Positions 11,395-36,020 of a DNA stretch of 64,000 bases are shown piece after piece. The notes beneath the pieces are model-generated. The model ran no database searches. It saw nothing but the letters and a program-made list of their open reading frames with translations, and was not told the origin of the DNA. The stretch comes from Datnioides undecimradiatus. Its lineage: Eukaryota > Chordata > Actinopteri > Lobotiformes > Datnioididae. The position numbers were made by a program, and so were the translations under genes. The stretch's first letter is position 1. Every line of letters begins with the position of its first letter. The DNA lies in assembly GCA_008933995.1 (NCBI GenBank), contig WARS01000031.1:2942001-3006000 (forward strand), written 5' to 3'.

Positions 11395-14300
11395 TAGTAA
11401 CTTTATCCCCATCTCTTGATGCTCAACCAAAAAGGAAAAAGAGGAGCCATCTTTACTTTTAATGGATTGTGGCACAGCTGTTGTGTAGTGACTTCATGTG
11501 TCTGCTTTTTAGTCAAAACAAAGAAGGAGAGAAAAAGTCTCTTTGCCCTGAAACAAAACAGGAAACGGACAGATCTGTGATGGGAAACAAAAAAGCGGAG
11601 CATCTGCTTTTAAAGGTTTTAGTACCTGTGCTCCTGCCTATACATGCAGCTCCATGGTTACCTGACAAAAGCTCAGTGCACTTCAGAAACATTCAGTCAG
11701 AGGCTGAGAGGGCTCGGCTGCACGGGCGGCTGCCTCGCTGTCATTTGTCTCTCTGTCACTGTGATTCCAATCACTGGGATTTTAACAAGATTACCGGGAG
11801 CGAGTGGAAGCAATGGAGTACCGGTGTAATGTAATTATCAAGTGATGGAGTGCCTGAAACCGCTGTATTATCACTGGCCAGTCGCTTAACCTCTGTCAAC
11901 ACGTGAAGGATCGCACCCTCACTCGCTTGGGTGATGACGAACAAAGGTTTATCAGTATAAATGAGCATTTTTTTGCCAATTATGCAACAGTTGAGTGAAT
12001 GGGTGAACGACTGTCTTTGTGTTCACAGTACATCTGAAATCAGTAGAATTATGAAAATAAATATAAATAACAATTATGAATATACTCAAGTGTGGACAAA
12101 AACCTTGAGTCCACACACACATACACACACACATTCACAAATACTCTGCAGGTTCAGTCTTTCAGCCTCAACCTCATGGTCCTATAGTGTCTCCTGACAA
12201 CCACATTTCTCTCTATTGCCAGTTCCTTTTTACACAAGTATCCCAGTCTCCATAGCAACTCGTCTCAGTTTTAGAACCATGGACAAAAGATACAGAAAAA
12301 TAGGCAAGGACATACACAAATAATAGATGTAGACCCACAGTGATCAATAGAGCATGCACACAACTGCACACGCTCACACCCCAGCAGGCACATACGCACA
12401 CACAGATGTGCATGAAATGAAACAGACAAATATCACTCCCACACCTTCACCTTTCATTATTGAGAAAGGCTTTAAAAAGGATTTGGATAAACTGATTAAA
12501 AGCTGCTCAGAAACACTGAGAAACATCTGTGATCATAACAAATAATGTTTCACAGCATATTGTCATTTTATTCATATTTATTTCTTTACTCACAGAGAGA
12601 TCTAATGTCACTGTCACCAGGACATTTTCCCCATCACAGCCTGAAAATGCCTTGATGAAAGGACTTTGTGTCTTTCTAACACAGAAGCTGTGTCATGTCA
12701 ATTGTTTATCATCTCTCTTTGTTGATTTCTGTGAATGAAGTTGTGTCCCTGATGAAGGCGGAGATGACTCATTAAATTTCATTTCATTCTTCAGTCATTT
12801 ATTTATTTCTCCTCCTGTGGCCAGCATCTGTGATGGGGTATGGAGCCACGTCGAGGACAGTGAGGGAAAAAGTATTGAGATTGTTTACGCCATCGATTTA
12901 GCATCACTTTCCTATTAGACAATGAACAGTTTGAACCAATCAATGAAGCAGAACTACAGATACCATCCTTTCTATTCTGACATTTCATAAATGATTTACA
13001 AACTAAAATGAAGTAATAAGATGTAATGATCACACTTTAAGTATTAATGTTAAGTAATTGTCAACAACAAAAATGACTTCTCTGATATTTTCCATTATTA
13101 CACCTGTGTTTTACAGCATTGTTATTGATTAACTATTCACTATAACACCAGCCTCCCTTCATGGGCATCTACAGGAGGAGTTGTAGTTGTTAAAAAATAC
13201 ATTAAATTAATCACCATTACATTATAGTGTGCAGTGTAACATTTATTAAACATGTACACGCTGCTCGTTCATGCTAAATAGGTACAGTATTGCCCTTTAA
13301 TATTGCAGTTGATTGAAGCTGAGCACATTTGATTTAAAAACAGTTGGGTGTCTAAATTTATGCATCAATGTATCATCTTTTGTGAACTAATCATATGTCT
13401 GTGTATTTAAGACACTACAGCCATCAGATGCATGTAGTGTGGCAAAAAGTACATTGTATCCCCCTGAAATGAGGTAGAGAAAAAGTTGCACAAAATGGAA
13501 ATCTTCAAGTTAAGTACCTCAAACTTACACAGTGCTTTCCACCACTGCATGCAAGGTTTGTTGAGCTTGACTGACTTGCTGAAGCCCCTGCAACAAAGAC
13601 TTTGCATGTGTCTTTGTTTGTGTGTGTGTGTGTGTCAGGGCAGACAGTGGATTAAAACTTAAACACCGAGTTGAAGAACTGAGCCTTGGTCTGAGCAGAA
13701 GGCATAAAGACTGACAGATGGACGGAGGGAGTGAGGGAATGAAGACAAACCTTGCCCCTCTGTGAGCAGTGGATTGACAGATTTACTGTGCGTGTGCACA
13801 TTTGCTGTGCAGCAACGGTCAGGGCAGTGTGAAGGGAACACCATTAAAATCAGCTTGTTTGTTTAGTCAGGAGCTGAGAGAAATAAGCTGCTTTTGACAT
13901 GTCGATCATGGCAGCTCACTGTCTGTGGCGCTGAAATCTTTGAGTAGATGTAAGTGTGTACAGTCTGTCTGCCAACGAGTCTCTGAGCAGTGTTTGTGTG
14001 GAGAAAAAAAACTTTTCAGGGATGGACACCGTCCGACCGGTGTGTGACTCATCCGATATATCATTCAGATGTAGCATCTCTGCAGTGTCTGAGTCACCAT
14101 GCAGCAGTGACAGAGTGAGGAAGAGCGCCAGGGAGGGAGGGAGAGAAAGGAAAAGAGCAGATAACAAAGGAAGCTGATATGATGAAAGAAAGATCATGAC
14201 ATTATCTTATCCTTTTCATGTGACTCTTCTCTGCAGCCTTTGCTTTGCTTACTTTGGTCTGTCAGGAGAGTTATCTAGTCGTAGGATTGATATTGTGTCA

Positions 14301-15540
14301 GTCTAGAGCTCACAGGAGGTGCAGCCTTTGTGGAAATTTAGGTGAATGCTCAACATCTGGATCAGATTTTATCGTACATTCATGTGGTTCAGGGTTCAGT
14401 TAACTTTTATAACTTACATAAGTTAATTTTCCACTCCAACCATTATGGAGTGCATAATACAATGCAATAAAACATACAATCATGTATAGCTAATACTACG
14501 AGTTATAATATAAAACTAATAGGAGTTGTAACCTTGGCTTTATGTTTTCATGTAAAATATAAGGCTGTTCATTTTTCCATCATCTTTCCAAAGCAAATGT
14601 CAGAAGCAGCGTCTCCTGTGTGTTTTATCCTATTTGTTTATTGTCTGTCCCTTCTCTCCCACACACACACTTGTCCCAAGGTGTCATCCCTCAAAGGCTC
14701 TGCTCTTAAAGGCACCACGCATCAATATTTTATTACCGCAATGACACGAAACTAAACCCATTAGCTGAATGCAAATATGTGCTGTTGGGTTCTCATTAAA
14801 AATGGCTGCAGGAAGTCAATAACAAAGAGTGAAATGGATTCAGCAGTTGTTTTCAATTGAGGAGCTATAGTGTGCGGTCACTGCTTCTGCTGAAGGGGAG
14901 TAATTGCCTGCAATTGCAAAGCAATTTCTAACCCTAATGGGTAAATTGCAGGGTGTAAAAGGGGGCTTTGTGTTGTGACATTCTCACTGGCAATTACAAC
15001 AAATGTTTTAACATGATAAGAAAAGGCCTGTTTTAAAGTTTAAGACTGTTTAACAAGTGTTTTTTGTTCAGGGTTATCATCGTTTAACACAAATAAAAGT
15101 TGCACAGAAATGATTCATCATGCTCCGGACCAGCAGTGAGAGGAGAGTGCTGTATAAACGCAGAACAAAAGGGCAGGCAATGATAGCATCACCTTTGTGT
15201 TATCCCTCCACCTTGAGAACTCTCTATCAGATGTCTCACAGCACTGTATCTAATGAAATCAGATGGACAAGTACTGGTGACAGCATGAAATCAATAGAGC
15301 ATCAAAGCAAGCGTTAGGATGTGTGTGCTTTACCTGCAGCCTGAGTCTGTGTAGATGTTATTGTTTGTCCTGATTCAGTATCAGTTCAGTATCAGTAGTG
15401 GCACTTTAATATCAACAGCCAAAGATGAATACAGTCATAATGATTATCACTGTATTTTTAAAGCTCATATAACACAACATTTGCTGTACCAAGTTTTATG
15501 ATCAAATTCTATATTTCCTCCAGCCCGATTACACATGAAA

Positions 15541-15555
15541 CCCCCCCCCCCCCCC
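15541..15555. repeat. Poly(C) 15-mer
   Basis: Fifteen consecutive C bases on the plus strand, directly after an AAA. Such tracts are prone to length error in assemblies. Confidence 0.95.
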
Positions 15556-15675
15556 ATCACTTTTTAATGAGATTTGGAGTGTGTGTGTCACCCCACTGTG
15601 AAGCCATCGGTGACAGGCAAGAGGACAAAGAGAGGCCCGATGCTTCGGGTTTGGGAAATACCCCCCTCCTGCCCA

Positions 15676-15731
15676 GACACACACATTCATACACACACAT
15701 ACACACACTTACACACACACATACACACACC
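15676..15731. repeat. Imperfect CA-rich microsatellite
   Basis: CA units interrupted by TT and AT bases, for example CACACATTCATACACACACA. Confidence 0.85.
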
Positions 15732-17640
15732 TACCACTAGCTCCCATCTGGTGATAGGGCATTAAGAGGCGAGCCTGAATGAGGAACTATTGGCACACAC
15801 GCATGCATGTCCATGCACACATACACACTCTTTAATCCAGGTGCCTTAGCTGCATTAATGGAGAAAAATGCCTCCCAACCCATTTCTACCCATGTTCCTA
15901 ATGTCCTTATCTTCTATTCAGCATAGACTTCCACTGCAATACTGCGCTCCTTAGCTTTGTCCAAATTTGTATAATAGGGGGAATTTCAGAGCTGCAGACG
16001 AAGAAAATACATTCATTTAGTTTATGTTTTTATCCAAAGCAACTGACAATAAGTGCATTCAACATGTGGAAAAAACTCAAATGCTGCAAGAAATATTTCA
16101 AGTCAAAACAAAGCAACAAGTCATTTTTGCTCACATAAAGACTAAACATGTCTTCAATTCAAAACCCTAACATGCTTTTAAGGACAATTTATAACAGGTT
16201 AGTTTTTCTTTGAGACAGATTTCTTCCCTGCATCCCACAAATCAAATGTCTGATTTACTGAGAGTATCAGCAGTAGACAGCAGCATCTTGTATTTTAGTA
16301 TAACTGTGTGCTTGTGGTTCATCCTCTAGGAAAAAAACAATTTTTTATGTCTTTTTCTGTTTATTTAGTCCTGTAATTCCTTCATTTTGCATCAATGAAG
16401 ACAAAGAACTGAAATTAATAAAACTGAAAAATACAATTATTGTGCCAGTCTGCATGTGAACTGTACATACAAGTAGATATCTGCATCTCAGCTCTGTGCA
16501 CTTAATCTTGCTTTTGAGTGCATTTTCTCTGTAAGTGTATCTCTTTGCCATGCTGAAGGAGGCCTGATGGAGGAGACTTTCTGCCTTCGTAATATAAGAG
16601 TGCCTCGCCCCAGAGGCTCCCCCTTGACAAGCCTATGACGCACTTCCTGACAAGGTGGTAGGAGGCTGCGTATGAGGAAAGCAGAAGGAGGCTGGGGGGC
16701 GGAGGGGGGATAGTGGGGACCAGCTAAATATATACCAGCTGTGGTGATAGTGCTGAAGGCTGGCATGTGCAACCAATCATGCTTCTTGACTTGTGCAGGA
16801 GGAGGATCCTGCTGCCGTTTTCCAAACCAATAGCCACTGATCCAGCTTTTTGTGTTTGTGTGTGTGTGGGGGGGTTGTCACCCAGAATTCGGGTAGAAGT
16901 GCAACATATAGATGATTTAAGGTTGAGAATACCATGATGCCGTGTTGTATTTTATCTGCATTTTGCATATCTATGAAGAACTCGATGAACACGCCCATAG
17001 TCATGTTACGCAGTGATCCTTCATTGAGCACCATGGACAGCTCACGTGTGGGTGTATGTGACTGCAGAAAGCAGGAGAGGCTGCATGAAGTTACAACTAT
17101 TATTTTAGCCCAAAACAAAGACACTTCTCTGTTTGCAGTTATTTTTAATGAAGCAACTCTTAAAAATGCAAATGAGTGATTCAGAAAATCTTTAATAATT
17201 CATGAGATTTTTTGAAAAAGAAAGAGGAATGCAGCATCAAATGCTTTGTTTGTTACATTTTGAGGATAATAAGCTCATGCCTAACATGATCTTCATCTGT
17301 CCTGCTTGGTCTTCAGTCGATAACCCATCTAACGACACAAACTGTCTCATCATCCCATGACTCGCTCAGTTGTGCTGGAGGCACATTGTGCAAATCAGGA
17401 GCTTATTTATGACCAACATAAGATCTCATGGGCCCAAGCACAACATGTGCACAGCCCCTAAGTCATTAAAGAGTGATTCTGGCATCCACTTCCCCTCCTC
17501 TGACAGCCCCCACCCTCCCTGCTCCCTCGGGGCTGGAGCAGCACCTGCCCCCCACCCACATTTGAACAGCCATTTAAGATGCCGAACATATGCGCACGCA
17601 CTCTCTCAAGTTTAGCATCCATGCTGTCAGACACACACGC

Positions 17641-17681
17641 CCACATGCTATATTTAAATATGTGATGCAAATGAAAACATT
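17641..17681. repeat. 41-bp direct repeat, copy 1, with octamer motif
   Basis: This segment is base-for-base identical to 19468-19508. It contains the palindrome ATATTTAAATAT and the octamer ATGCAAAT, a POU/Oct factor site. The 15 bases upstream of both copies also match at 12 positions. Confidence 0.95.
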
Positions 17682-18779
17682 AAAAGTCAAGAGAACATTT
17701 AAAGAGCTGCCGGATGACGCGTTTCTGCACAAATACTTGCATCAATGTGCAGACACTGAGGCTGATGCTACCATGATTTTTTTTTTTAACCTTTTTTCAA
17801 CCTTTTCAGTTTTGTGTTAATAGGCAGAGTGATGGTCACAGAGGGTTATGGGTCACCTCCCTCACTTGCACTGGGACAGCATGACAGTTCTGGCTGGTTG
17901 ACTGTGAGAAAATACCATTTGGGGGTGGCTGGTGACACGTTTATTGAGCCTGTCAAATTAACAAAAGCAATGAGCTGAGCAGAGCCAAGGGTCACAATAA
18001 CACACATGCACACACACGCACACATGGGCAAAGGTAGAGGGAAAGAGAGGATGTTTTTAATATTGCCTGATCCAGAAGTTGTGCATCAATCAAACACTGA
18101 TCTCTGTGTCACCTTGGGCTTTTCAGAGCTCCTGCAGAGTTGTTTGACGTCAGCGATGTTAGGAAAGAGAGTGTGGTCTGAATTTTACTTCACTAATTCT
18201 GCTCTACAAAATACAGGGATCCAAACAGAAGTACTTTGGAGAAAGACTTCTAGGTTAAACTACGTATGAGAGAGATGAGCAGATACGCAGTAACTCGCAA
18301 CAGGGCACACAAATTAAAAGTAATGGTGATCATTTAAAAGTTTAACTAAGATGCAATATGTCCCCTTCGTAATTGTGAAACCCATTCTCATTATTTGTGT
18401 CTTTTAGGTTTCAACGTCAAGTTTCAACGTCAGACTTGCGTAAGTTGAATATTGGATCGCAATTGGCTAGCAGACCAGAAGTGATGTCATTAAAACCCAT
18501 TTATACCCAGAGGCAGTATTTAAAGGGAAATTTCTCCAGTTGATGTCCCATCTGTGTTTATGGTAAATGTAGGTCTGCTAGGTCCTCCCTGGCCTTTTCC
18601 ACTAGTATGTCTAATGTGGCCAAACTCTTGACCGCTCTGTGCGGTGTTTCTTTGGCCATATACTCTGATTATGACTCTGAGATGAATATTCATGTTAGCC
18701 AATACACAGTGAAATATATACTTATCCATAACATTCTCTGCACTCATACTGGGCTGTAGAGAGCAAGCTAGTTACAATA

Positions 18780-19455
18780 TAAGTGAGTCAGCAAAAGAAG
18801 AAGCTGTTTCCAACCACACCATGCTGTGCTGTCAGCACACAACCTTTAGACAAATTCCGGTTGGGTTTCGGTCAGAGGCGTTCCAGAGAAACAAACCTTC
18901 ACAGGGTCTCCAATGACATTATGATATCTTATGATGTGGGTGAGTGCTGCTGGACCCTCGCACCACAGCAGCCCTCAACATTTGAGTTTACAGAATCCTG
19001 AGTGAAAGGCCAAAAAATTGGGCAGATGTCTCTGGGAGTGCCTTGGACAGGTTTACCTCCGGTCTCTCAAATAGGAGTTTTTCTGTGTCACTTGGTACCT
19101 GCAGATCTGCCACTGCAGCTCTCCTCAGTGGTGTACCTCAGGGTTCTGTCTTGGGTCAAAGAGGGATATCGTATCACTGTTATGCTGATGACATTTGACA
19201 ACAAACTCTCTGTTTTACCCGAGGACAACTTGTATCTCAACCATTTTATATTCATTACACTGGTTTCCCACTAGGTTCAGGATTCATTTAAGGTTTATGT
19301 CCTCACACAAAAACCCCTTCATAATCAAGCACCTTGTTCATCCTTGTTTGCCGCTTGGTCTCTCAGGTCTTCTGATGACGACCTGCTGGCTGTTCCTGAA
19401 ACCTAAAAGTGATTGTGCCTTTGAGGTTGTGGCTCCACCACTATGGGCCTCTTTC
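18780..19455 (+). mobile_element. Degraded L2/Maui-like LINE reverse transcriptase remnant
   Basis: Across shifting frames the plus strand shows typical fish L2-type LINE blocks in the right order. First comes LDKFRLGFGQRRSRETNL with RVSNDI (family: FQSGFR..HSTETAL.RV.ND). Then comes SGVPQGSVLG near 19126 and YHCYADD near 19174, the reverse transcriptase active-site box. The 3' segment has LHWFPTRFRIHLRF and CAFEVVAPPLW (family: LHWLPV..RI and A.AV.AP.LWN). Frameshifts and stop codons break it throughout, so it is a dead fragment. The 5' part and endonuclease are missing, and its 3' end runs into the second copy of the 41-bp repeat. Confidence 0.85.
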
Positions 19456-19467
19456 AGGCACACTCGT

Positions 19468-19508
19468 CCACATGCTATATTTAAATATGTGATGCAAATG
19501 AAAACATT
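19468..19508. repeat. 41-bp direct repeat, copy 2, with octamer motif
   Basis: Identical to 17641-17681, about 1.8 kb away in the same orientation. It abuts the 3' end of the LINE remnant, so it may have been copied or captured during an insertion event. Confidence 0.95.
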
Positions 19509-21231
19509 CTGCAGTCTCAGTAAGTAAATTAGTCTACTCAGGTGTCAATGAATGGGTGAGGTTCTGCTGGCTCCATACATTACTGTTATAAAGTCGACAG
19601 GTAGATCGTATTTTGAGCTGTGTCATATTTAACTCAACCTTACTGAAACATTTCCAGCAACCTGTTAAATGTATGTAACAGGGTCCAGATTAAAATGCGT
19701 AGGAAATACGTGATATAAATTTTAAAAAACACTAAAAACCTAAAAATCTACCATGCAAAAGAACGGACAGTAGATTATGTTATTTTTTGTTATATTAAAT
19801 GATTGTTGGCATTTTTTTACCTCTTGTCTTGTTTTATTATGTTTCATGTGTACATTATATGTAAAATGTTCCTGGTCTTGCCCATTTGGCAAGTTCATAA
19901 TCAAAAAACTGTGAGAGCAGTTGAAATAAAAATAATATTTGCCTTTTGCTGACTCCCTAACTGAAGTCACAGTCCAAATGAACTGAAAAATGCAAAAAAA
20001 AAATCCACTGTGTTTAATTTTTCTGGTTTATTAAAGACATTTTAAAAAGACTTGAATCTAAATGAGACATATATCATATGTCATATATCATATATCTCTA
20101 CCTAGGCTTGATGTGATGTTTTGTTTTGTTGTACAGTAGCTCCTCTGATGATCGTGTGTGAGAACTGTGTGCTGAAGCTTCGCTGGTGGAGGAAGAGGTC
20201 GACTCCTAAATCGAAATAACACCTCCAAATGGCTCAATAAGTGCTCCTCCTCCCTCTCATCTCCATTAAGAGGTTAGAACAGTCAATAGGTCCAGCCGAA
20301 CACTGGGGACTGACCCTATTGATTTCACAGACGGGGGAAGGAGGGCAGCCATTAACTGTGCACTTCCTGTGGCCTTGGTGGAACAGCTAAAACTCACACT
20401 GCTGAAAACCCAACTGTACGTGATAGCCCGCTGATCTCTTTTGCAACATTAGCAAACGTTATACTTATGTGTAACACGTAACGTGTAATTTTGCTTTTTT
20501 TTTGGCTACTGATAATAATAATGCACTATTATACATTTAGCAGCTACACAGCCAAACATTTCCCTTGGGAGTTGGTGGAGACCAAAAACAGAGCTAAAAA
20601 TGAACCCCAAATGAATGAAAATGCCGTGTAAATAAAGAACCATTTTAAAATACATTTGCCATTTCAACATCACATTTGTGTTCACAAATATTTTTCCCCT
20701 CCCACAAGTTGCCAAATCATCAGTAAATGAAGATTTAACATAACTATCACCAGCGTGTGAATAAAGTGGAAAGTGTAATAACATATATGTGACATGTAGA
20801 AGTTGCTTAGAAGTTGCAAAATCGAAAATACAATGCCCTTTTGTATGTTAATCTCTTCAATAATAGCCAGTGTCATGAATCATTTTGTTAACAATACAAA
20901 TACTCAGGACACACACAGATTTGTTTGCTTTTTTATCAAAAAAGGATATAGAGTATTTCATTTTGACATCAACAAACCTCTCAATTTACACAGCAACAGA
21001 AGCCATAGAATCACACTGTAACTTCAGAGGCACAAAACAGGAAACTTTTAACTACTTCAGGTTGCACGTTTGTCATTTTTGAAAATGTAGAGTCGGCTGT
21101 TCAGGTTTCATTTTGAATGTCAATTAATATTGTGACAATGAAGGGGGAGGGAGGAGGTACATGTGATTAAGTAGGGGAACGGAGGGTCTAGCCACTGACT
21201 GAAGAACATGAATCAAACTAAAAACTGAGGA

Positions 21232-21280
21232 CAGAGAGAGAGGGGGAGAGAGAGAGAGAGAGAAAGAGAGAGGGAGGAAA
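21232..21280. repeat. GA-rich purine tract
   Basis: A mostly AG/GGA purine run on the plus strand with few interruptions. Confidence 0.85.
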
Positions 21281-23231
21281 CAACTGCACACAGTCCACAT
21301 GGACCACATCCAAACAAAAACAGACACATGAAGAAGACGAGCATCCACATCTCAGGCGGAACTCGTTTTATCATTCTCATCTGGTGAGCAGCCCTGTCAC
21401 AAACTCCTTGCACTTCCTTGTTGTCAAAGACGTTTGTGTTGGACTCTATTACTATATTTTCATACATATATTTCTATGTTCTTTTCTTTACAAGTGTTTA
21501 TTTTCTACATTTGTTATCACAAAAAACACGACTTTTAAACAAAATGCATAAAAAACAGTTACATAATGACGGTTTATGACGTCTGACCAGAACTGTTACT
21601 ATGGATTTATTGCTTTGTACACTGAGTAATGTTTGGTGCCACCTGCACACTGGGGGTCCATACGCTGGAACCTCGCTGCTGATGGTCTGTACTCCCTCTA
21701 GAAATGTTTGACTTCCAGCTAAAACCCAGCTCTGCTCTTTACCTTTGGTTAATTGTGCAAAGAAATTGAAGCATCAGTAACAGTTTCTGAGACAAAGAAC
21801 AAGAATAACTTAGAGAGAAAAGAGCAAAAACAACAAACAAACAAACATAAAAAAAGACATACTACAAATTTCACATAGTTCCATGCATAAATACACATCC
21901 ACACACATCTATATTGTGAAGTGCTGACTGTAGGTCTCCATGGACAACTGACAAATTAAACAAAATCGAGACCTCCAGACTGTGTCAGTGTAAGTGCAGA
22001 ATGAGGACACGACAGATTTTGGAGGTTTGTTTGGGTTTGGAGCCTAAAACACTTTTCATGAACAGACTCCTGCAGGTGAGGACAGGTTGTTACATCATAC
22101 ATTAATTCATCAAAGTGACTCATCGCACCTCCGTTCTACAGTGGAAATGGACAAATGGAAGCTTGTCCAAATTGCACACGTTTGTGATTGCCCCCCCTAT
22201 TGTGAGCTAAATGCAAAGAATAGATATGTGTAAACATTCAAATACTTATTTTGGGAATGTTCACTTCAGCTTCTCTCATGTCACTTACACATAACTCCTC
22301 TCCCTTAAGTTTTAAAGGGCACTGAAAAACACATTTTGTCAATCGGTTTCTCTCTCCAAACAATCCGATCGTTCGTGAGCACTTAAATATCTGCTTAAGT
22401 AACCACAGTTACAGTGATTATTTGACACTGTAGGGTCCTGTCTTTCTTTGTTTTTTTCTCTGTGCTCTTCTCACTGGTCTGAAGTGGGTGGGGCTCAGTT
22501 GGATCAGTCAAAGATGAGCAATATTTGAATCTGATTTGATCACACCCACAGTCCTGATGAAGCATATTAACTTTTATAGTGTTTAAACTCTTGATAAATA
22601 ACACATGAAGAAGCTTGTTTGTTTGTGTAACTCAGAAATATGTGATGTTATAGAGAAATCGTTTACTTATCCCTTATCCCTTATTCATGTAAATTTCTAT
22701 TTTATACTATTTTTTTAAATAATCATTATTCGTCTCTTGTTAAATATTATTAGATTTGCTGCTCTAAAATAGTAAGAATCTCATACTGATTTTGGCTAGT
22801 CTGCACTTTCCCAAAGTCTTTACATTGCACAAACCCTTCATATGGTAGTGTGCGAAAATGAATCTCTTGGTCTAACAATGTCTAAATTTAATATATAGAC
22901 TCTTATATACCTTTATTCTGTACTTATCTCTATCATATATATTTTATTTAAGACAAATCATCAATGCATTGGTACAACTAGACTTTTACTGGCTTGACTG
23001 TAAAGATAATGAGAATGGCTTTAGTCCTGCACTACTTTGCCGCAATGTGACGGGTTGCAAAAGCGAAAATTAAACGCTCAGCTGCAGAGGTACCGGGTCA
23101 CAAAATGGATTACATGTAGCAAACATTTGACAGACATTTTGACCTTTTATGCAAGTGCAACCAAACAATCATCACAGGTCAATAAATCACTCCTTAAAAT
23201 CTCTACACCAGGTCACTTACATGTTTAGGAC

Positions 23232-23234
<3 letters not shown>

Positions 23235-23278
<44 letters not shown>
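23235..23278. repeat. (CA)n microsatellite
   Basis: A continuous CA dinucleotide run of about 22 units, some 600 bases downstream of the slc17a6 stop codon and perhaps within its 3' UTR. Confidence 0.95.
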
Positions 23279-23283
<5 letters not shown>

Positions 23284-23728
23284 ACAAAAGCAGGTGATAC
23301 AAAAACAAAAGTCATCATATTGTGCATTAAAAGGACACACTACTCTGAGTGCATTCAGGCAAGATACAGTACAATCTATATCAACAGAGAGTCTAGTTCC
23401 TGTTTTTGAAACGCTGTGCAGTGACGTATTTATACACTGTAATGGCTGGCTTGTAGGACGTTGTACTGTAACTTTGAATAAGGGCTTCTGATGGGCAGCT
23501 TCTATGTAACGCTACAGGCTTCAGTTTGGTCAGGAAGCCTCGGCTGATGGGATGAAAATGTTGACATTTATACACGGTTGCACTCCAAATTAATATATCT
23601 ATAATCAATATTCATAATAATACATTTACAGACTGCCAATTTGATATGTGTCACACCTCTATTCATCGAATATTTTTAAATTTTTTATACATTTTAGTCA
23701 TTTTTACATTAAGTTGATACTTTTTAGA

Positions 23729-23734
23729 TTTATT
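23729..23734 (-). terminator. Candidate slc17a6 polyadenylation signal
   Basis: AATAAA on the minus strand about 147 bases after the stop codon. It is the nearest canonical signal; others lie further downstream, so real usage is unknown. Confidence 0.3.
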
Positions 23735-23880
23735 TTTTTTCAGGATTTGTGCGAACAACACAACAATGGATTGTAGTTTCTCTTGTTTGTCATTTGTTTT
23801 TTGATATTTTTTTTCATGACTAAACTGATGCACACTCAGGAAAATAAGTCTACTCATTTGTCAGTGAATGTGTGTTTGGT

Positions 23881-35376
<11,496 letters not shown>

Positions 35377-36020
35377 ATCCAGTTTCTATGTGTAGGCCTG
35401 TTTCTTTCTATATTATCTTACTGCTTAATCGTCATGTTACGGCGCAGGATGGCCGACTGCAGCGGCTACAGGGAAAACAACAAACGAAGTTATGATAAAT
35501 CGGAGTCCGGGGGAGGCGACGATCCCAAAGAGCGAGTCTGATTTTCACAATGAAAGTGCTGCGGCGAAAACACCTTGGTGTAAAGAAGGGGAATCAAACG
35601 AGCTGCGCGCCTTCATCCACCACCAACTCATCTCCTGCCTGGCGTACAGTAGCCGCGCCAAGTGCCATCACGACGAAAACAAAAAGGAGTGAAATTGATC
35701 GCCAGCCTCGCAGAGCGTGGTGGACCCGAGTCCGCGACAACAAAAGAGAGAGAGAGAGAGAGAGAGAGAGGATGAATGGAATCACAATAATAATAAAAAG
35801 CTCAAAGTTTAGGAAGCAGAAGTGGTTGTTTGGAGTGGCTTCAATAAATCAAAGAGCGAGTGAGGCTGTATCGTGTCTCCTGTGGTGAGCGCAGGTTCAT
35901 CTGACGTCGTGTTCAGCACCGAGGTCAGCGACAGCAGTTCCGCGTCCGACATCTGGCCAGCTGCTCAGCACGAATGAGGGCCAGAGTCAAAATATAACAT
36001 CATGATGTTTATATAAACGT
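35377..36020 (-). promoter_or_regulatory. slc17a6 5' UTR and candidate promoter region
   Basis: The stretch upstream of the slc17a6 start codon is CpG-rich. It contains a (GA)n tract at 35745-35770 that may be transcribed, a CRE-like TGACGTCG at 35902-35909, an RE1/NRSE-like site at 35912-35932 and a TATATAAA-like sequence near 36,010. The transcription start is not determined. Confidence 0.5.
35912..35932 (+). promoter_or_regulatory. RE1/NRSE-like site (REST binding) upstream of slc17a6
   Basis: The left half-site TTCAGCACC is a perfect match to the consensus. The right half GGTCAGCGAC matches GGACAGCGCC at 8 of 10 positions, with correct spacing, giving about 17 of 21 overall. REST silences neuronal genes in non-neuronal cells, which fits a glutamatergic marker gene. 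Confidence 0.6.

Larger units (their letters stand above)
6961..17640. other. Intergenic DNA between gas2 and slc17a6, no gene recognised
   Basis: Open frames are short and have no family resemblance. It holds a (GT)n microsatellite at 8597-8648, a 15-C tract at 15541-15555, CA-rich DNA at 15676-15731, CTCF-like motifs at 7897 and 11378, and a few low-repeat, AT-rich segments that could be conserved enhancers (for example 10,930-11,200 and 14,700-15,020). In mammals FANCF sits in this interval; no frame of that size is present. Confidence 0.6.
19509..23880. other. Non-coding DNA, probably including the slc17a6 3' UTR
   Basis: AT-rich sequence without recognisable coding frames. It includes a GA-rich tract at 21232-21280 and a (CA)n microsatellite at 23235-23278. 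The part adjoining the slc17a6 stop codon should be 3' UTR of unknown length; several minus-strand AATAAA signals occur (for example 23729-23734 and 22912-22917). Confidence 0.5.

Noticed and set aside
11469-11834. 121-codon plus-strand frame in the gas2-slc17a6 interval
   Set aside because: No recognisable domain and no supporting splice or regulatory context; the length is within chance expectation.
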